Shown: positions 10,919 to 22,398 of the stretch, piece by piece
How positions within the stretch are numbered: position 1 is the first letter of the stretch
Layout: each line of letters opens with the position of its first letter
Assembly: GCF_000003815.2 (NCBI RefSeq)
Contig: NC_049992.1
Coordinates: 12,864,354-12,928,353, forward strand
DNA: 64,000 nt
Source: Branchiostoma floridae
Taxonomy: Eukaryota > Chordata > Leptocardii > Amphioxiformes > Branchiostomatidae
Direction of reading: 5' to 3'
The notes under the pieces: generated by a model
What the model saw: the letters and a program-made list of their open reading frames with translations, nothing else
What the model was told of the DNA's origin: nothing
Database searches by the model: none
Program-made: the position numbers and the translations under genes

Positions 10919-13900
10919 TCAGAAAACTCCAGGGAAGAATCGCCCGTGTATGGCAAACGGGATGTAAGTCTTGGCGTAGGCATAGTTGATGACGTTCAAA
11001 GTCTGAGCGTCAAGTATCAACAGATAACTCTCCTTTCTTGGCCCATCGAGAACGGTAGCGATGAGAACACCCTGGTCTTCTGCCTTAGCGTTTGGTTCGG
11101 GAATGAAGTAAGGTTCATTAGGGTAGTGATTAGGAAGGTACCAATACTTGTCCCCCTTTCCACCGTTGCAGAGATCTTTTTTAACGATGGCGAAGTTGTC
11201 GTGCACAGTTGGAGTTTGCGAGTCAAAGGAAAAGACGACTCCGTAGACGTAGCAGTAGTTCCCACTTCGATGATTTTCGTTGATCACCGGAAGCTCCATT
11301 CGGTTCACGAAGTTCAGCTCGGGTGTTTTCGGAGAGAACGTGGAGACCCCGACGCTCGATGTTTTCATGTTGAGAGTGAAGCGCTTTAACAGTGCATGGT
11401 TGGTCAGTTTGCTCCTCTTCTGTGCGTCTAGCATCGTGGCAATCTCAAACTGGTAAAGCATGGAGTTGTCCGGGTAAGTTATCATATCAACGACTATGTC
11501 GTCATCCTGCTCAAAGGCGTTGACGTGATGCACTGCAAAGAACCCCGGCGTTTTCATCTCTGACACTTTGCCGTCTTTAAGTGAGATAATCAGAAACTTG
11601 GTGTCATCCTTGCCCTCCCATTCAAGACATTTGCCCGCTTCAGCTGAGTTCAGCATTTTGGAAACGCTTACGTAGAGAGGATAGAGAGAGATCACGACGT
11701 AGTTGTCTGTGATAGAGAAGCTGTGCATGTATGACATTCTCTCTAACTTGACGTTTGTAATGATCTCTTGTGTGGTGGTGTCCTTCATTCTGTACAATGT
11801 GAGGGTGTGTTTAAGTCCCGGTACGATGTTTACAGTGTACACCAAGTTGATGGTATGGCCTGTTTTTGGTTCGTACAGGGGATGAGCTGTAGACATCAAT
11901 GAGAGAAGGCTTATGATTGGATGAGTGATGTCAGGTTTGACCAGACTTATGGTGTTCAGCGTACCAATGTCGAACTTAGAAAAGACAGCGCCATCGGTGA
12001 GACCGACGAACTCGGCGTTTCGTCCCGTTCCTATCTTCCAGATGTTTGCGTTGGTGTTGTCGATGCCGTTCACTAGAGATTCGGCCCTCTCTTCGAACGT
12101 GAAAGCGGGGTTAACGCCGTCAAACGTGATGGAGGTGGCGTAGTCGTTCTCAGCGATAGACCGTGTGTAAGTGGACGTGCCTAGGAATTTGGCCGAGAAG
12201 AGAATCTTTGTGCCGTTGTTGATCTTGAAGGAGTGAAGCTTAGCGAAACCGTCAAACGTGTGGATGACGCTCCGCCCTCCGATGTTAAAGCGACCTGGGC
12301 CGTTTCTTACCTGAAAAAAAAACATAGAAGAATGAAGTCAAATCTAACTTGATAAAGATTACAAAAGGTATAAATTGGTTTCCATGAGCCTGAGGTCGTC
12401 ATTAGATAGCCTTAGAATAGCGTATATTGCAGTGAAAGTTCGCACCATAACATTTGGTATTGACCCAGATCGTCATTTCAAAATGGCCGCTTACGGAAAA
12501 GATTACTTCAAGGCACGGATCAATTTTCACAGAGGTAGATCTATATGACTGCTTTTTATCATTTGTTAAAAAACACAAAATCTACAAAAAAATTCGTTTT
12601 CTTCAATGAGTACTTGAACATTACAGTCTTTGTTAACATATCTATCACACGAATTCACGAATTTGCCTTCTCTTATATAGTAAAGTACAAGAGAGGAGGT
12701 TGACATTGACAAGTAGTTATAAACTGATTGACAAGTAATTATATTTCATATTAGCATAGTCCATTTTAGACCTCCAGGGAGAAAGATAAATGTGTTGCAA
12801 GCTATCAAATTCATTTGATAAATGTGATTTAATATAAGCGTATGAAGAAAAAAACAAACCCTTATTAATTAACGACTTAGGTACGGAAACATTTTCCAAA
12901 GATACCGTTATTTTATTATCCCCTACCGTACTGAAAGTTCTGTGTTGCTAATATTCTCGTGACCGGGGCGAATCAATATACATGCCAGTAGTGTCACAGT
13001 AAAGTATTAATGTGACTGTTAATCTGTGTTCTAGCGGAAACCCGGAAATACCAGCGGTCACTGTGACGGACTCGGCAACAAATGGCCTTTGGGCCACAGG
13101 AAGTAAATGTTATGGATGACATCAGGGCCCTCATTAATTTTCGATTTTTTCCCCTCTTGAGATGGTACATGGTGGACATGACGAGGAATTACCAAAATGG
13201 AATATTGTGTGGTAGCCTTGGTTGTATAGACGTTACACCAGTAGAGTAGATGTGGCCTTAGCCGTAGTTGTAAAATAAACTATATGTGTAAATCATATAT
13301 GGTTTAGTAGTAAAGTGGTATACCAATGCAGGAGCCATAAGTGTAGTTGTCAAATTAATTGGTAATTTATGCCAGTGTCACATTGAGCACATTTTTAATA
13401 CAGAAATAAACACTTCTTGGCTATGATACCATCTTTACGCAATACGTAAAAGTATGACTTAGAAGACAACAAAATGCAAAAAAAACGGAAGAAAATTAGT
13501 TCTTTATCTCTGAAATTATTTCAGTCATCTACGACCCCACAGTGCCGCCAGTGCCGCACTGCAAGTGCAGTGATCACATGAGAGTCCAAGTTTTTAGAGA
13601 TTTGAAGTTTTCAGAGGATGTTTTTCATAAAATCTATTTGTCATGGCCTTATTCAGGAGACGAATGACTCGCTGACTCTCGTCTGTCAAACAGCTGGGAC
13701 CTTGTTGCAATGGAACAAATGTTGACATTTCTCTGCTTATCACGTTGTGTAACATACTTAGTCAACACGCAATGAGTAAGGCAGTCATGCCAAGTCAATT
13801 AATCAATCAGAATGTTTGTTTGAAATGGTTGCTCAGTCCTTAGTTAGACACCCGAGTCTCTTTTGTTTCATTTGTAAATGTGACATTTCTGTCAAATAGA

Positions 13901-15349
13901 TGTTGTGGGTTCCTGTACAAAGATCTACAAAGACAAAGGGGCATTCAGGATGTAGAGATAAAATGTGTCATGAAAAACGACTTTTAATTTCTTTTTCGTG
14001 TAGGACTTTCACACTCTTGTGTGTTAGGCACTCTGTGCCATCGATGTAATTTTTGTAAAAATTTGTAAAGATTCTTTAGGTTGTCTGTTGATATCATCGA
14101 CACAATTAATTACACAATAAACAGGAGTCCTAATATCAACAATGACATAATTATGGTCGAACGTATACATTTCGTGTGGATTTTGCTCATCTTATAACCA
14201 ATCATTAGCATGGACGTTTTGCATTATACGGAATGAGCACGTGCACGTCATTCATATGCCCACCGTTTTGTGATTGATAAAAGGTGAACGAACAGGCAAA
14301 GATTCCACATGACTGTTGAAAAACGAGGAGAATGACTACTAGACTGTAAATGATATGAAGTGAAATCTTTTAGTATCAAATTTCAGAAATATCCTCACAA
14401 TCGCAGTTTTCTATCTATGACTACATGTACTTTGTGTGTTCTCATGTGTGTTTTGTTCTCAACACGTATGGAACCTCTATGCAAAAATCAACGAGAATAG
14501 ACAACTCTCTTTTATAGTTATCTTTCTATACTCAAACGCGGTGTGTGCACATATACGAATACACTTCAGTCAGACCTAGTTCAGGGTCCATGGTTAATTA
14601 TGGGCAAAGCTTCTCAAATCGAATAACAATCTGTTAAACAGTCATTCTTATATATTCTTATAATACCCCCTTTGCACTAGAACGGCACTCCCTCTCTGCA
14701 ACTATACATGTATAGTACAATCCCCGTGATCCAATCTCTGCTTGGAGAATTATCTCCAGGCAGATTTACCAGTGGCATAAGATAGTATCAAAGCTGGCTG
14801 AGGAGTACAGCTGGCCAAAGGGCGTCATCTGCCACTGGGAAGACCAAACACTCTCCTAGGCCGGCTTCACTCCTCTGGCAGCTTTTGATACTATCTTATG
14901 CTACCGTATGATCTGCTTGGAGATTACTTGCTTGGACAATACCTCCGGCCTTTTAAAGTCACAATACGTGAGAGCGCAGTGCGATTGCCGTCTGGTGGAA
15001 AGGGGTCTTAGATACATACACAACTCGCACGTGTTTAAACACAGAAATTTAAACACAACCTTGGATGGTCAAATTTTCACAAAACATCTACTGGTAGCTA
15101 GGCTACAGCCGTCTCCGGCTAAATTGTTACAGAACTCTCAATGAATGAGTTAAGAGAGGAAATACTCACGAAAGTGCCGTGGACCCAGTGTGGGACAGGC
15201 GTGCTGTTGGACCACTGGATCGGCCGATCTCGGAATTCTTCAAAGTTATCTGTGAAGAAATATTCTAACCCAACGGTGCTTGCTTGAATGAAGCACGCGA
15301 GTGCCAGAACAACAGTGGACAAAAAGATAACCTTGTTTCTCACCAACAT
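10919..15349 (-). CDS. Carotenoid oxygenase-family protein A, predicted secreted
   Basis: Two exons: 15349-15170 and 12310-10919, phase 0, donor GTGAGT and acceptor TTTTTCAG, giving 523 aa. The family (BCO1, BCO2, RPE65, NinaB) is Fe(II)-dependent and cleaves or isomerises carotenoids and retinyl esters. The splice restores GTF|VRNGPGRFNIGG, the classic N-terminal family motif. The four iron-ligand histidine motifs are present: STAHPLYEP (H203), YMHSF (H256), HHVNAFE (H321/322) and FAIHGRFFPG (H515). The PDPCK loop is replaced by VNPAFT. The chosen start, MLVRNK, is followed by a hydrophobic core to about residue 23, a signal-peptide shape. An upstream in-frame ATG at 15379 is possible but would bury that core. 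Paralogous to B and C, but with no intron at their exon 2/3 junction (TYTRS is continuous). The substrate cannot be told from sequence. Confidence 0.88.
13430..13580. mobile_element. Partial MITE related to 8827 and 25379 elements
   Basis: It contains 'acgtaaaagtatgact' and 'agaagacaacaaaa', shared with the element at 8827 (plus) and with the reverse strand of the element at 25379. It ends near 'cactgcaagtgcagtg', which resembles the family terminus. One end is missing or diverged. Confidence 0.5.
14750..14926. mobile_element. MITE, 'TCTCCAAGCAGA' TIR family
   Basis: The left end, 'tctccaggcagat' followed by 'gcataagatagtatcaaagc', is inverted at the right as 'gcttttgatactatcttatgc' ... 'atctgcttggaga'. 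The arms are about 48 bp. The inner motif 'atagtatcaaagct' is shared with the element at 56459 and the half copy near 61220. It lies inside intron 1 of gene A. Confidence 0.75.
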
Positions 15350-15438
15350 TTCGAGGCAGTTTTTTTCTGAGGTGTACAAGAACGAGATGACTGAGTTCTT
15401 GCAAATTTAGAAGTGAGACAAACAGCTTTAAGAGGGGA

Positions 15439-15444
15439 TTTATA
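15439..15444 (-). promoter_or_regulatory. Candidate TATA box of gene A
   Basis: The minus strand reads 'gatataaatcccc', with TATAAA about 90 bases upstream of the chosen ATG (15349). A start of transcription near 15410 would leave a leader of roughly 60 bases. No experimental support. Confidence 0.4.
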
Positions 15445-15714
15445 TCAATTTAGGAAATGTTTGTCCTGTCAATCACTTAACAAATAGAGACATTGGCATG
15501 ATGATCTCATATAGTACTACTGCGCATGTGCGGTATGTCGACGGATCACGTGATTTGACGGACTGTATGAGCAGGTGACCGTGACATGTCATATTTCATT
15601 TCAGACAAAAGATAAACCATTCTGTGAGGTATTGTCCCCGATTATATATATATATATGTGTAGTATAAAAATATATAGTTCTTTTAATCATAAAAACTGA
15701 AGCTTGTTACATAA

Positions 15715-15885
15715 AGCTTAGCTTGTCTCCCTCTGCTTCCAAAAAAGAAGTCAAACCCAACCTGTTTAGAAATAGCCAACACTAGTATTAGAGTAGAATA
15801 TTGTTCATGACTGTCCATTGTCACTATGTTTATACCATTTACTTACAATTAGCCCTAAACTTGCAAATAAACTTCTATATTGAAT
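15715..15885 (+). mobile_element. LINE 3'-end fragment
   Basis: 'aaaaaagaagtcaaacccaa' followed by 'ttagagtaga' and a terminal 'caattagccctaaacttgca' then 'aataaac' matches, with divergence, the 3' ends at 17755-18010 and 47755-48118. These are 5'-truncated copies of one non-LTR family. This copy keeps only the last codons and the 3' untranslated tail. Confidence 0.65.
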
Positions 15886-17318
15886 ACGCTGTGTACTATA
15901 CGGCGTGATTGGAAATTTCCATACTACTATTGTAATACTGTATGACGTAGTGTTACCTTCTAGCAATTAGCGCAAGCTTAGCTTGTGCAAATCAAAGTTC
16001 AACTAATCAATTATGCAACATTAATCGTCGGACTCAGGGACAGTCAGAAAACCTGTTAACATTACACATATCTCGCTGCACATAGACTGTTTACCGTGTC
16101 TGTGCAATCTTTTATACTCAAATAAAATAACAATTAACCTTTAGACTTATTCTGTAGTGCTGATACGTAACAGGTGGTAGGTCCGGGGTTCATTTTTTAT
16201 GTTTTTCAGAACAGGAACAGGAAGTTCAAATCTTTTAACTTCCTAAAGTACTATTTCCAAAGAAGGTTTTTAGGTGGCGTATGTATCTATCTGACTAAAG
16301 TTTGTATGCGGTATATCAGCATAACTCAGTAATGGCTGCATTGTCCTATCAAAAAGAAATTATTGAATTGCCCCCCCCCCCCCAACCCCCCCTGTCGGCT
16401 TACTGCAACAGAACGTCTAGCCCGTGTTCTTGACAAGCTATGGTAACGATTTGAAAGTGGTAGATAGCTCTTAGACTTAAAAAGAAGTGATATGCGTTTG
16501 GGTCCTCTAGCTTCTTTGGAACAGCAAGGGCGTATCAAGGCAAGATCGACAAGAAGGTTTAAAAAATTTGGCAAAGGCATGCGTTTAAGATTTCTTAATT
16601 GAATAACAATGGGTGCAAACACGAAATTCTAATATTATTTACTTAACGTATTGTGTAATGTGAGTGTGTTTGCCGACAATTATGTGTGTTTGTTTCGTCG
16701 ACTGTGGCTCACGGTCCTTCTTCACGGGATTCCGAAAAACAACTTACCGTTGCTGAGTGACCAGAGCGGTTTGCAAGAATGGTGAGGCCATAGCAAGTAA
16801 ATTCATGGGTGTCATCAGCGCGCTCATTTTTTACCATTGACTTTCGACTGAATACAAAAAGAAAAAGAAATAAGGACAAGGGAAAATTGTTTACCTCTAG
16901 AGCTGGTCTACATGAACAAAAAAACTACAGAAAATTGGGGGGAAATGACACAAGCTCGGAAGTTGTAGAAGCGACACTTGGTGTACTAGTGTTTCAGTAT
17001 AGTTGCAAACCTGGTAAGTGATGCTACCACACTAGTGCCACTTTGTGCACTGATCGAATACAGGAATGGGAGATTTCTTGTCCGTGATTCCATGTTTTTC
17101 TGCTTCATTTCTCCTACAACGTTTTATGTTCTCTAGTCTGAAATCTCTTGGTAGTATTAGTCATTTGGGATTCATCAAAGAGAGGTGTCGATTTTATGTA
17201 AGTGGCAGCAATGCATATGCTTTACAATATCTTCGTTGCGAACGACAACACATTAAATATCTAGCATGTTTGCAGTACTTTCAACCTTTAGAAAGCAAGC
17301 AAACATAGAACCAGGTCA
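15886..17318. other. Gene-free stretch between genes A and B
   Basis: No supported gene. A poly-C/poly-G tract (about 16371-16391) is present. Frames of 60-100 codons (16326-16622 minus, 16809-17021 plus) show no recognisable domain and no splice context. Confidence 0.4.
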
Positions 17319-17427
17319 GCGTGGCCTTGCATAACTCCACTTGCAGGCTTCAGGCCGTTTGGAGCCTGCAACGGAGGCGAGAACTGTCACAGGACGTGTA
17401 GTTTGGTGAAGTGGAGTTATACAACGC
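17319..17427. mobile_element. Short inverted-repeat element
   Basis: 'gcgtggccttgcataactcc' at the left pairs with 'ggagttatacaacgc' at the right, giving arms of about 24 bp around a core that contains a second inverted pair ('gcaggctt', 'ggagcctgca'). It is followed by a (CA)n run. A MITE-like, non-coding element. Confidence 0.55.
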
Positions 17428-17754
17428 ACACACACACATACATACACACTCACACACAAAATAAAAGGCAGCCCCCGTTCGAAGCCTGGAACGGATCTGA
17501 GGCTATAACCGTTCCTGGTGACTGTTGCTTCTAATTTACGGTTCCAGTTAACACATCAACACATGCACTGTGACAGTGTCCACGCACTGCATACGTTGGT
17601 ACGAAACAACCACACCGGTAATGTGTAAGTCCGTTGTTACTCATGTGTAATTAGCAACATTACCACACGTACTATGAGCGTTTGCTGTGGAGTATTGTGG
17701 AGTATCGAGTAACATGATGATCACGTTAATAGCCACTTTCCCTCTATCTTTTAG

Positions 17755-18010
17755 TTGCAACATTACGACAAAAAGAAAACCGTTCTCCTTCTAACTTCAC
17801 AAAACCCACACATAATAGAAAAGGTGGGATCTTTCTTCTTCCGCTGTCTTCGAAAAAGGAGTCGAACCCAATAACCCAGGACGTAGAGTTAGCCTTAACT
17901 AGTTTTAGACTAGAGTAGACACCTTTGATATTGTTTTTTTTTTACTTTTTCTGAACCTCTCATGTTACCTGCAATTAGCCCACGGGCAATGATGTGTAAT
18001 AACATTCTCT
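17755..18010 (+). mobile_element. LINE 3'-end fragment
   Basis: The plus strand encodes a tail like LLTSQNPHIIEKVGSFFFRC then LRKRSRTQ, ending in a stop. This is the same peptide tail as the copy at 47755-47979. It is followed by 'gttacctgcaattagcccac' and the common 3' terminus. 5'-truncated, dead copy. Confidence 0.8.
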
Positions 18011-18985
18011 ATTAACACACGGACTCTGGCAGTTTGTAGTGACCTGCCAGGTGACCGTGAGGTCATTGACTTAACTTACAGTATTTGTTTATTATCCCTA
18101 AATAAGAAACAAAACGTTTTATTGGACTGGTCTACTTGTTGCCTGACCTCCATGACGTTGCCCACAAGAAGCGCCGCCTATCGGATTTTCAGAAATTTTC
18201 AGCTACAGGCTTCTAATCAATCTGCCACCGTGAATCTGCAGTCATAGTTCAAACATTCTTTTAGAGATTCCAATTTCTCATTTTGCTTCATAACCAAGTT
18301 TATGTCATAACCAGACAGCAGTTACTAGTAGTAGTACCCAGTCTCGTCAGGTGGTTGCTACATTGACATGTATATCATTACGCGCTCCTATCGGTAAATT
18401 GTGGTAGTTCAGTCCCCCGCTATGTTGTGACTATATCTATACGCGCCAAGAGACCTTTCCAATGATAGCAAGTTTGGCCTACTATAGCTAGAAGACACTT
18501 TATATGCTAACCCTTACCTGTTTAGCTAGGGTTGGGGTAAGGGTTAACTTTAAACACATATATCTCGAGAAGAAAGCACTAGACTTTAAAGCGGTTTTCA
18601 GATTACAACTACGTTTTAGAAACGGTAGAGGGCGCTTTTGCGCGCATACTGGTACACTGCGCGTCGAAGATCTATCAATTAGATGGAAAAGCCACTCTTT
18701 AATTGCTCGGTGATCAATGTACGTAAAAGATTCATATCAATTTTGCTTCTGATGTTATTGGCTACATGTGGTTATCATGTAACTGACGGAGTGGTGTATG
18801 TTATATTTTGAAGATGTTAAATGCTGAATCATTATTTTTACTCACATGACGTCAAAAGTTAGTAGCTGTTGGCATATTGCCTGTTTTATTCGATAAACCG
18901 AATTACAATGTTTTGCAATAATCAGACAAATATGCAAATTAAGTGCCAGTTTGCATAATTTGCATTTCATGATGTACATCTCTGT
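18011..18985. other. Gene-free stretch
   Basis: No gene or element boundary recognised. A small palindrome, 'gttaaccctta'-like, occurs around 18508-18546 ('gctaacccttacc' against 'ggggtaagggttaac'). Confidence 0.35.
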
Positions 18986-18989
18986 CTAA

Positions 18990-19440
18990 GCTACCTACAT
19001 ACCAAATATCATGTAAATTTGTCATTCCCTTCTTCAGTTATCGTCCTTAGAAGATTTTGACAAAAATGCCCCTGCAGTTCCAGAGCAACCTGCTAGGGGA
19101 ACCAAATATACACCAGATATCCCTTATGTCACAAGCTATCTGCCATCCAAAAAGCAAGACCATAGCACATCCAGTTCAAAAGATCCAAAAAATGAATTTC
19201 TGCTGCAGTACCAAGGTCACATACCAGGGGGCCCAAAATTGACCTTGACCTTTGTCTTCCCAACACCTACCCACAAACCAAATATCATCGTAATCCGTCC
19301 AGAGGTTCTTGAGTTATGCTCACTACAAAATCCGGACACACAGACACACACACACACAGACACACACACAGACACACACACAGACACACTCAAAACTATA
19401 TCTCCATTTTTCATGGAGATAACCACCAATCCATTTGTAC
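18990..19440 (+). repeat. Dispersed repeat with internal (CA/GACACA)n
   Basis: The block has the phrases 'ccaaatatcat' (twice), 'gttcttgagttatgctcac' and 'aaaatccggacacacagac', then a 60-base run of ACACACAGAC units and the ending 'tatctccatttttcatgga' + 'gat'. A related ending, 'acacctccattttatggagg', with 'gccaaatatcattgc' appears in intron 1 of gene B (about 24320-24490). I infer an interspersed repeat family, probably a LINE 3' region or SINE. The tandem CA run lies at 19337-19390. Confidence 0.6.
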
Positions 19441-19559
19441 TGACATGATTGTGCCTCTTCTTCAAACTAGTCGAACACCAAACTTGAAAACATGCTTTTG
19501 CCTTCTTCAAGAAGCTATTTCATGCTTCGCCGGGTACGAAAAGTTGCTGGTGTGCAGTT

Positions 19560-20300
19560 GCCATCGGTCATATCAAAAGTACATGCTTGTTGAGCACTGT
19601 AGTCCCACACTTTTCCAGGTACATAAATTATTGGTGATTGTGGTACGTAGTTGCCATCATCCGCCATATCAAAGTACATGGTTGTTTAGCCTAACTAAAA
19701 TCGCGCTCCTAGTGGTCGGCCCTACAATTGCCGAGGCCCTCGAGGAGAGGGTCATTAAGGTTTCAGAACACAGTTTTTCGCCTATGGGGATTTACATGGT
19801 TAAGGACCCTAAAGTGAGGTGGTTCGACGACTCCAAACGTATAGTAGGGTGCAGATACAATTTACAAGAATTTAGTAAGTTAAAGTTGAGGGTATACATA
19901 CAACCTACAAAATATCTGAAAATGAGCATAGATTTGCCGGCTCGTTTTTCTATAATAGACACTCGCCGGCCGAAGAACTAAAGTAATCCTACTTATGCAG
20001 TATCACCACCGATGTATTCCTCTACCATTCACGCTGCACCATTTACCACAGATTCCACCTCGCTGTTGTGCATGGAAGAATAACTACGGCCTTTACAAGT
20101 ACTGCGGTGTACTTTTTAACAAATACTGTGTTATGAGACCTTAACCCCAACCAGCGCGGGATTGTGCAAACAGGCTACATGGTTGTTGAGCATTGTAGTC
20201 CGGTACTTTTCCAGGCACGTAATATTGTTGGTGATTATGGTACGCAGTTGCCATCAGCCATATCAAAGTCCATTGCATTCTGCGGAGTCCCTCCCCCGGA
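19560..20300. repeat. Internal direct duplication, ~130-bp copies
   Basis: The segments at about 19560-19690 and 20165-20290 share order and wording: 'catgcttgttgagcactgta' against 'catggttgttgagcattgta', then 'acttttccagg', 'attattggtgattgtggtac' against 'attgttggtgattatggtac', and 'cagttgccatcagccatatc'. A further partial echo, 'ctcgcgctcctag' type, sits near 20870. A frame at 19700-19981 (KVRWFDDSKRIVGCRYNLQE) spans the gap between copies, and I do not recognise it. It could be a degraded mobile element. Confidence 0.45.
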
Positions 20301-22283
20301 ATGTCGCGAGGGTCGTGGACTTTATGATTTACTCAACCACGATGCGTGCATGCACTCTTCACGCGTACTACAGAACATGCAGACTATTTGTGCGACCTAT
20401 AAGCCTGACAAAGATAAGATTTTCCCGGTTAGTCCTTTGTTCTAGGTCAGTGCCCATTTATCAAAAAGGTGAAGGCAGTCCCGTAGCCTTTCAGAAGCTG
20501 TGGGGAATCGGGGGTGGGGGGGGGGGGGGTATTGGAATGTGGAGCCTACTCTTCAAGCAGAGATTGGTGGGGAAAATCGTGTCCTTTTCGTGGCCTTTCA
20601 TTAAACGTTTTCTTCAATAACCGCGAATACCCATCATTGCCCCTGAAGTGTACAAGTCGAGCAAATATCGGAATGAGGACATTTTTCTTAAGCAGTGCGT
20701 TTCCAAAGGAAACGAACATGTAGCCTCTAGACCTTGCCTAGCCACTCAGCAATTCGTCGTCACTACAAGATATTAGCTAATGTAGTACTAGCAACGCCGG
20801 CTCGACTTCAACCACATTCTCCAAATGCAGGGAGAGTTTTGGAACACTCTCTGAACATTATCCTGACTAAAGTCGCGCTCCTAGCGGCCTTACAGTTGCC
20901 ACCACTTATACTTTTAGGGGATGAGGGGTTCATTAACCCCAGCCAGCGAGAGACTGACATGTGTAAACACAGGCTATCTAATCATCTGCTCGGGTGGGAC
21001 TCTGTGACGTAGTGAAGATGCCTCCTGATGCGTTCCCGCGTTGCTGTGGTAGATTTTGTTTTGGACTAGCGGCTAGGTAGACATTTGTCGATGATTTGTT
21101 TGGTCTGTTAATGCTTTTAGATGCCTACACATACGATTGACAGAATACATACATTTCGTGGTCAAAATCTCCAATTCCATCTCTTGTATCAACTCTTAGA
21201 CATGAAGATGGAACTAGGTAAAGGTATCAACTGTTCAAACGGAAGGCTCCCAAGAAAGCTGTCCAAAACAATGGTTTGGCATTGCGTTATGTTTGCCATA
21301 TCATCAGCCCTTTCTTTCATTCAAAGATGCATTCATTAACATATGTAATAATCTATAAGAGGAAACAAAGGAAAACATGGAAATGTTGGTAGAATTTATC
21401 TTCCAAACAATATCTTTATTTAGGCCATTTCATACAAAATGTGCACATAACCATGTACAGGATATTTGTGCCTCCGATACCAGATTTATTGATCTTCTAT
21501 TTTATACAGATAAAGGTGATCCCTTTAGGTATAACATTATCCTTATCATTCCTCTAAAACGAGAAAAAGTAGCTCTCAAACAATATCTATCTAAAGATAT
21601 TGTAACTATTATAGTAGCCGTCTTCATTATAATCAGCCATGAGGAAATGTACAGAGTCCTAGTGACAGTAGTAGTGTGGTGTATTTTCCACCTTGTGTAT
21701 AGACTTTAGCAATCATTCATCAAATAATATCAAAGCTTTTGATAAATCAAGACAACATCATCTTGGTATACATATATTTTGAAGTATCCGCATAATTAAG
21801 TCTGATTAATTATGAATGATGCATTCTGTGCAAGGGCTAAAGTTCTGCGAAACAACCGTGGTTGATACTTTGTACCTTTCACGAATGTGTTTATTCCTTT
21901 GTTTGGTCATTTTATGTAAGGATTATAGGTCACTTTTGGTCATTTTATGTAAGACGTATCGTTGATATGTCTTAAAGGTTATAGTCCGCTAAGATCTAGG
22001 CCAGCATTTTGTCAAATTGCCATTGTACTGTGTGGGCAGGGTGGGTTGGTTGGTTGGTGTAAACAAAATCCATACCAAGGAGGTTATAACCTGTTATAAA
22101 TTTTTTGGCCATACAAAGCCCTTTCCTCCCAACGTTTAACCTTTTACAAAAGCTAATGGGTTATTAAAGGCTTCTCTTGCACAGCCAATAATGTCTCTCA
22201 CTTTACGTTACTTACGTTACTGGTTGTGTAAAAGAAAACTCCAATATGCCAACCTGATGAAATTATTTTTTGGAAAAGGGACT
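20301..22283. other. Intergenic stretch 3' of gene B
   Basis: Contains a poly-G tract (about 20510-20529) and several short frames without domains, for example 21377-21709 plus, whose translation is hydrophobic but not recognised. No supported gene. Confidence 0.35.
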
Positions 22284-22289
22284 TTTATT
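22284..22289 (-). terminator. Candidate polyadenylation signal of gene B
   Basis: 'tttatt' on the plus strand is AATAAA on the transcribed strand, about 110 bases past the stop codon of gene B. This is a normal 3'-UTR distance. Confidence 0.5.
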
Positions 22290-22398
22290 ACAGAAATGTT
22301 TTTTTAAAGTGAAGTACCACTTGATTTATATAAACGGAATTCATCATCTCCAGACTTGCCAACCGTGCAATATGTAAGCAACAACCCAAAAAACCAGC

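Larger units (their letters stand above)
12311..15169 (-). other. Intron 1 of carotenoid oxygenase gene A
   Basis: A 2.86-kb intron with canonical ends. It contains two inverted-repeat elements (about 13430-13580 and 14750-14926) listed separately. The rest is non-coding, with only short shadow frames. Confidence 0.8.

Noticed and set aside
10946-11389. Plus-strand frames opposite carotenoid oxygenase exons (also 22423-22680, 23359-23652, 31562-31918)
   Set aside because: Antisense shadows of well-supported exons, with no features of their own.
15349-15379. Upstream ATG at 15379 as the start of gene A
   Set aside because: It would add ten mostly polar residues before the hydrophobic core and leave a leader of only about 30 bases from the candidate TATA-directed start. 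The 15349 ATG matches the layout of B and C better, but it is not excluded.
16740-16790. A good minus-strand donor ('cagcaacggtaagttg') near 16750 as the start of another gene
   Set aside because: No matching downstream exon, protein similarity or promoter could be identified, so it is too weak to call an exon.
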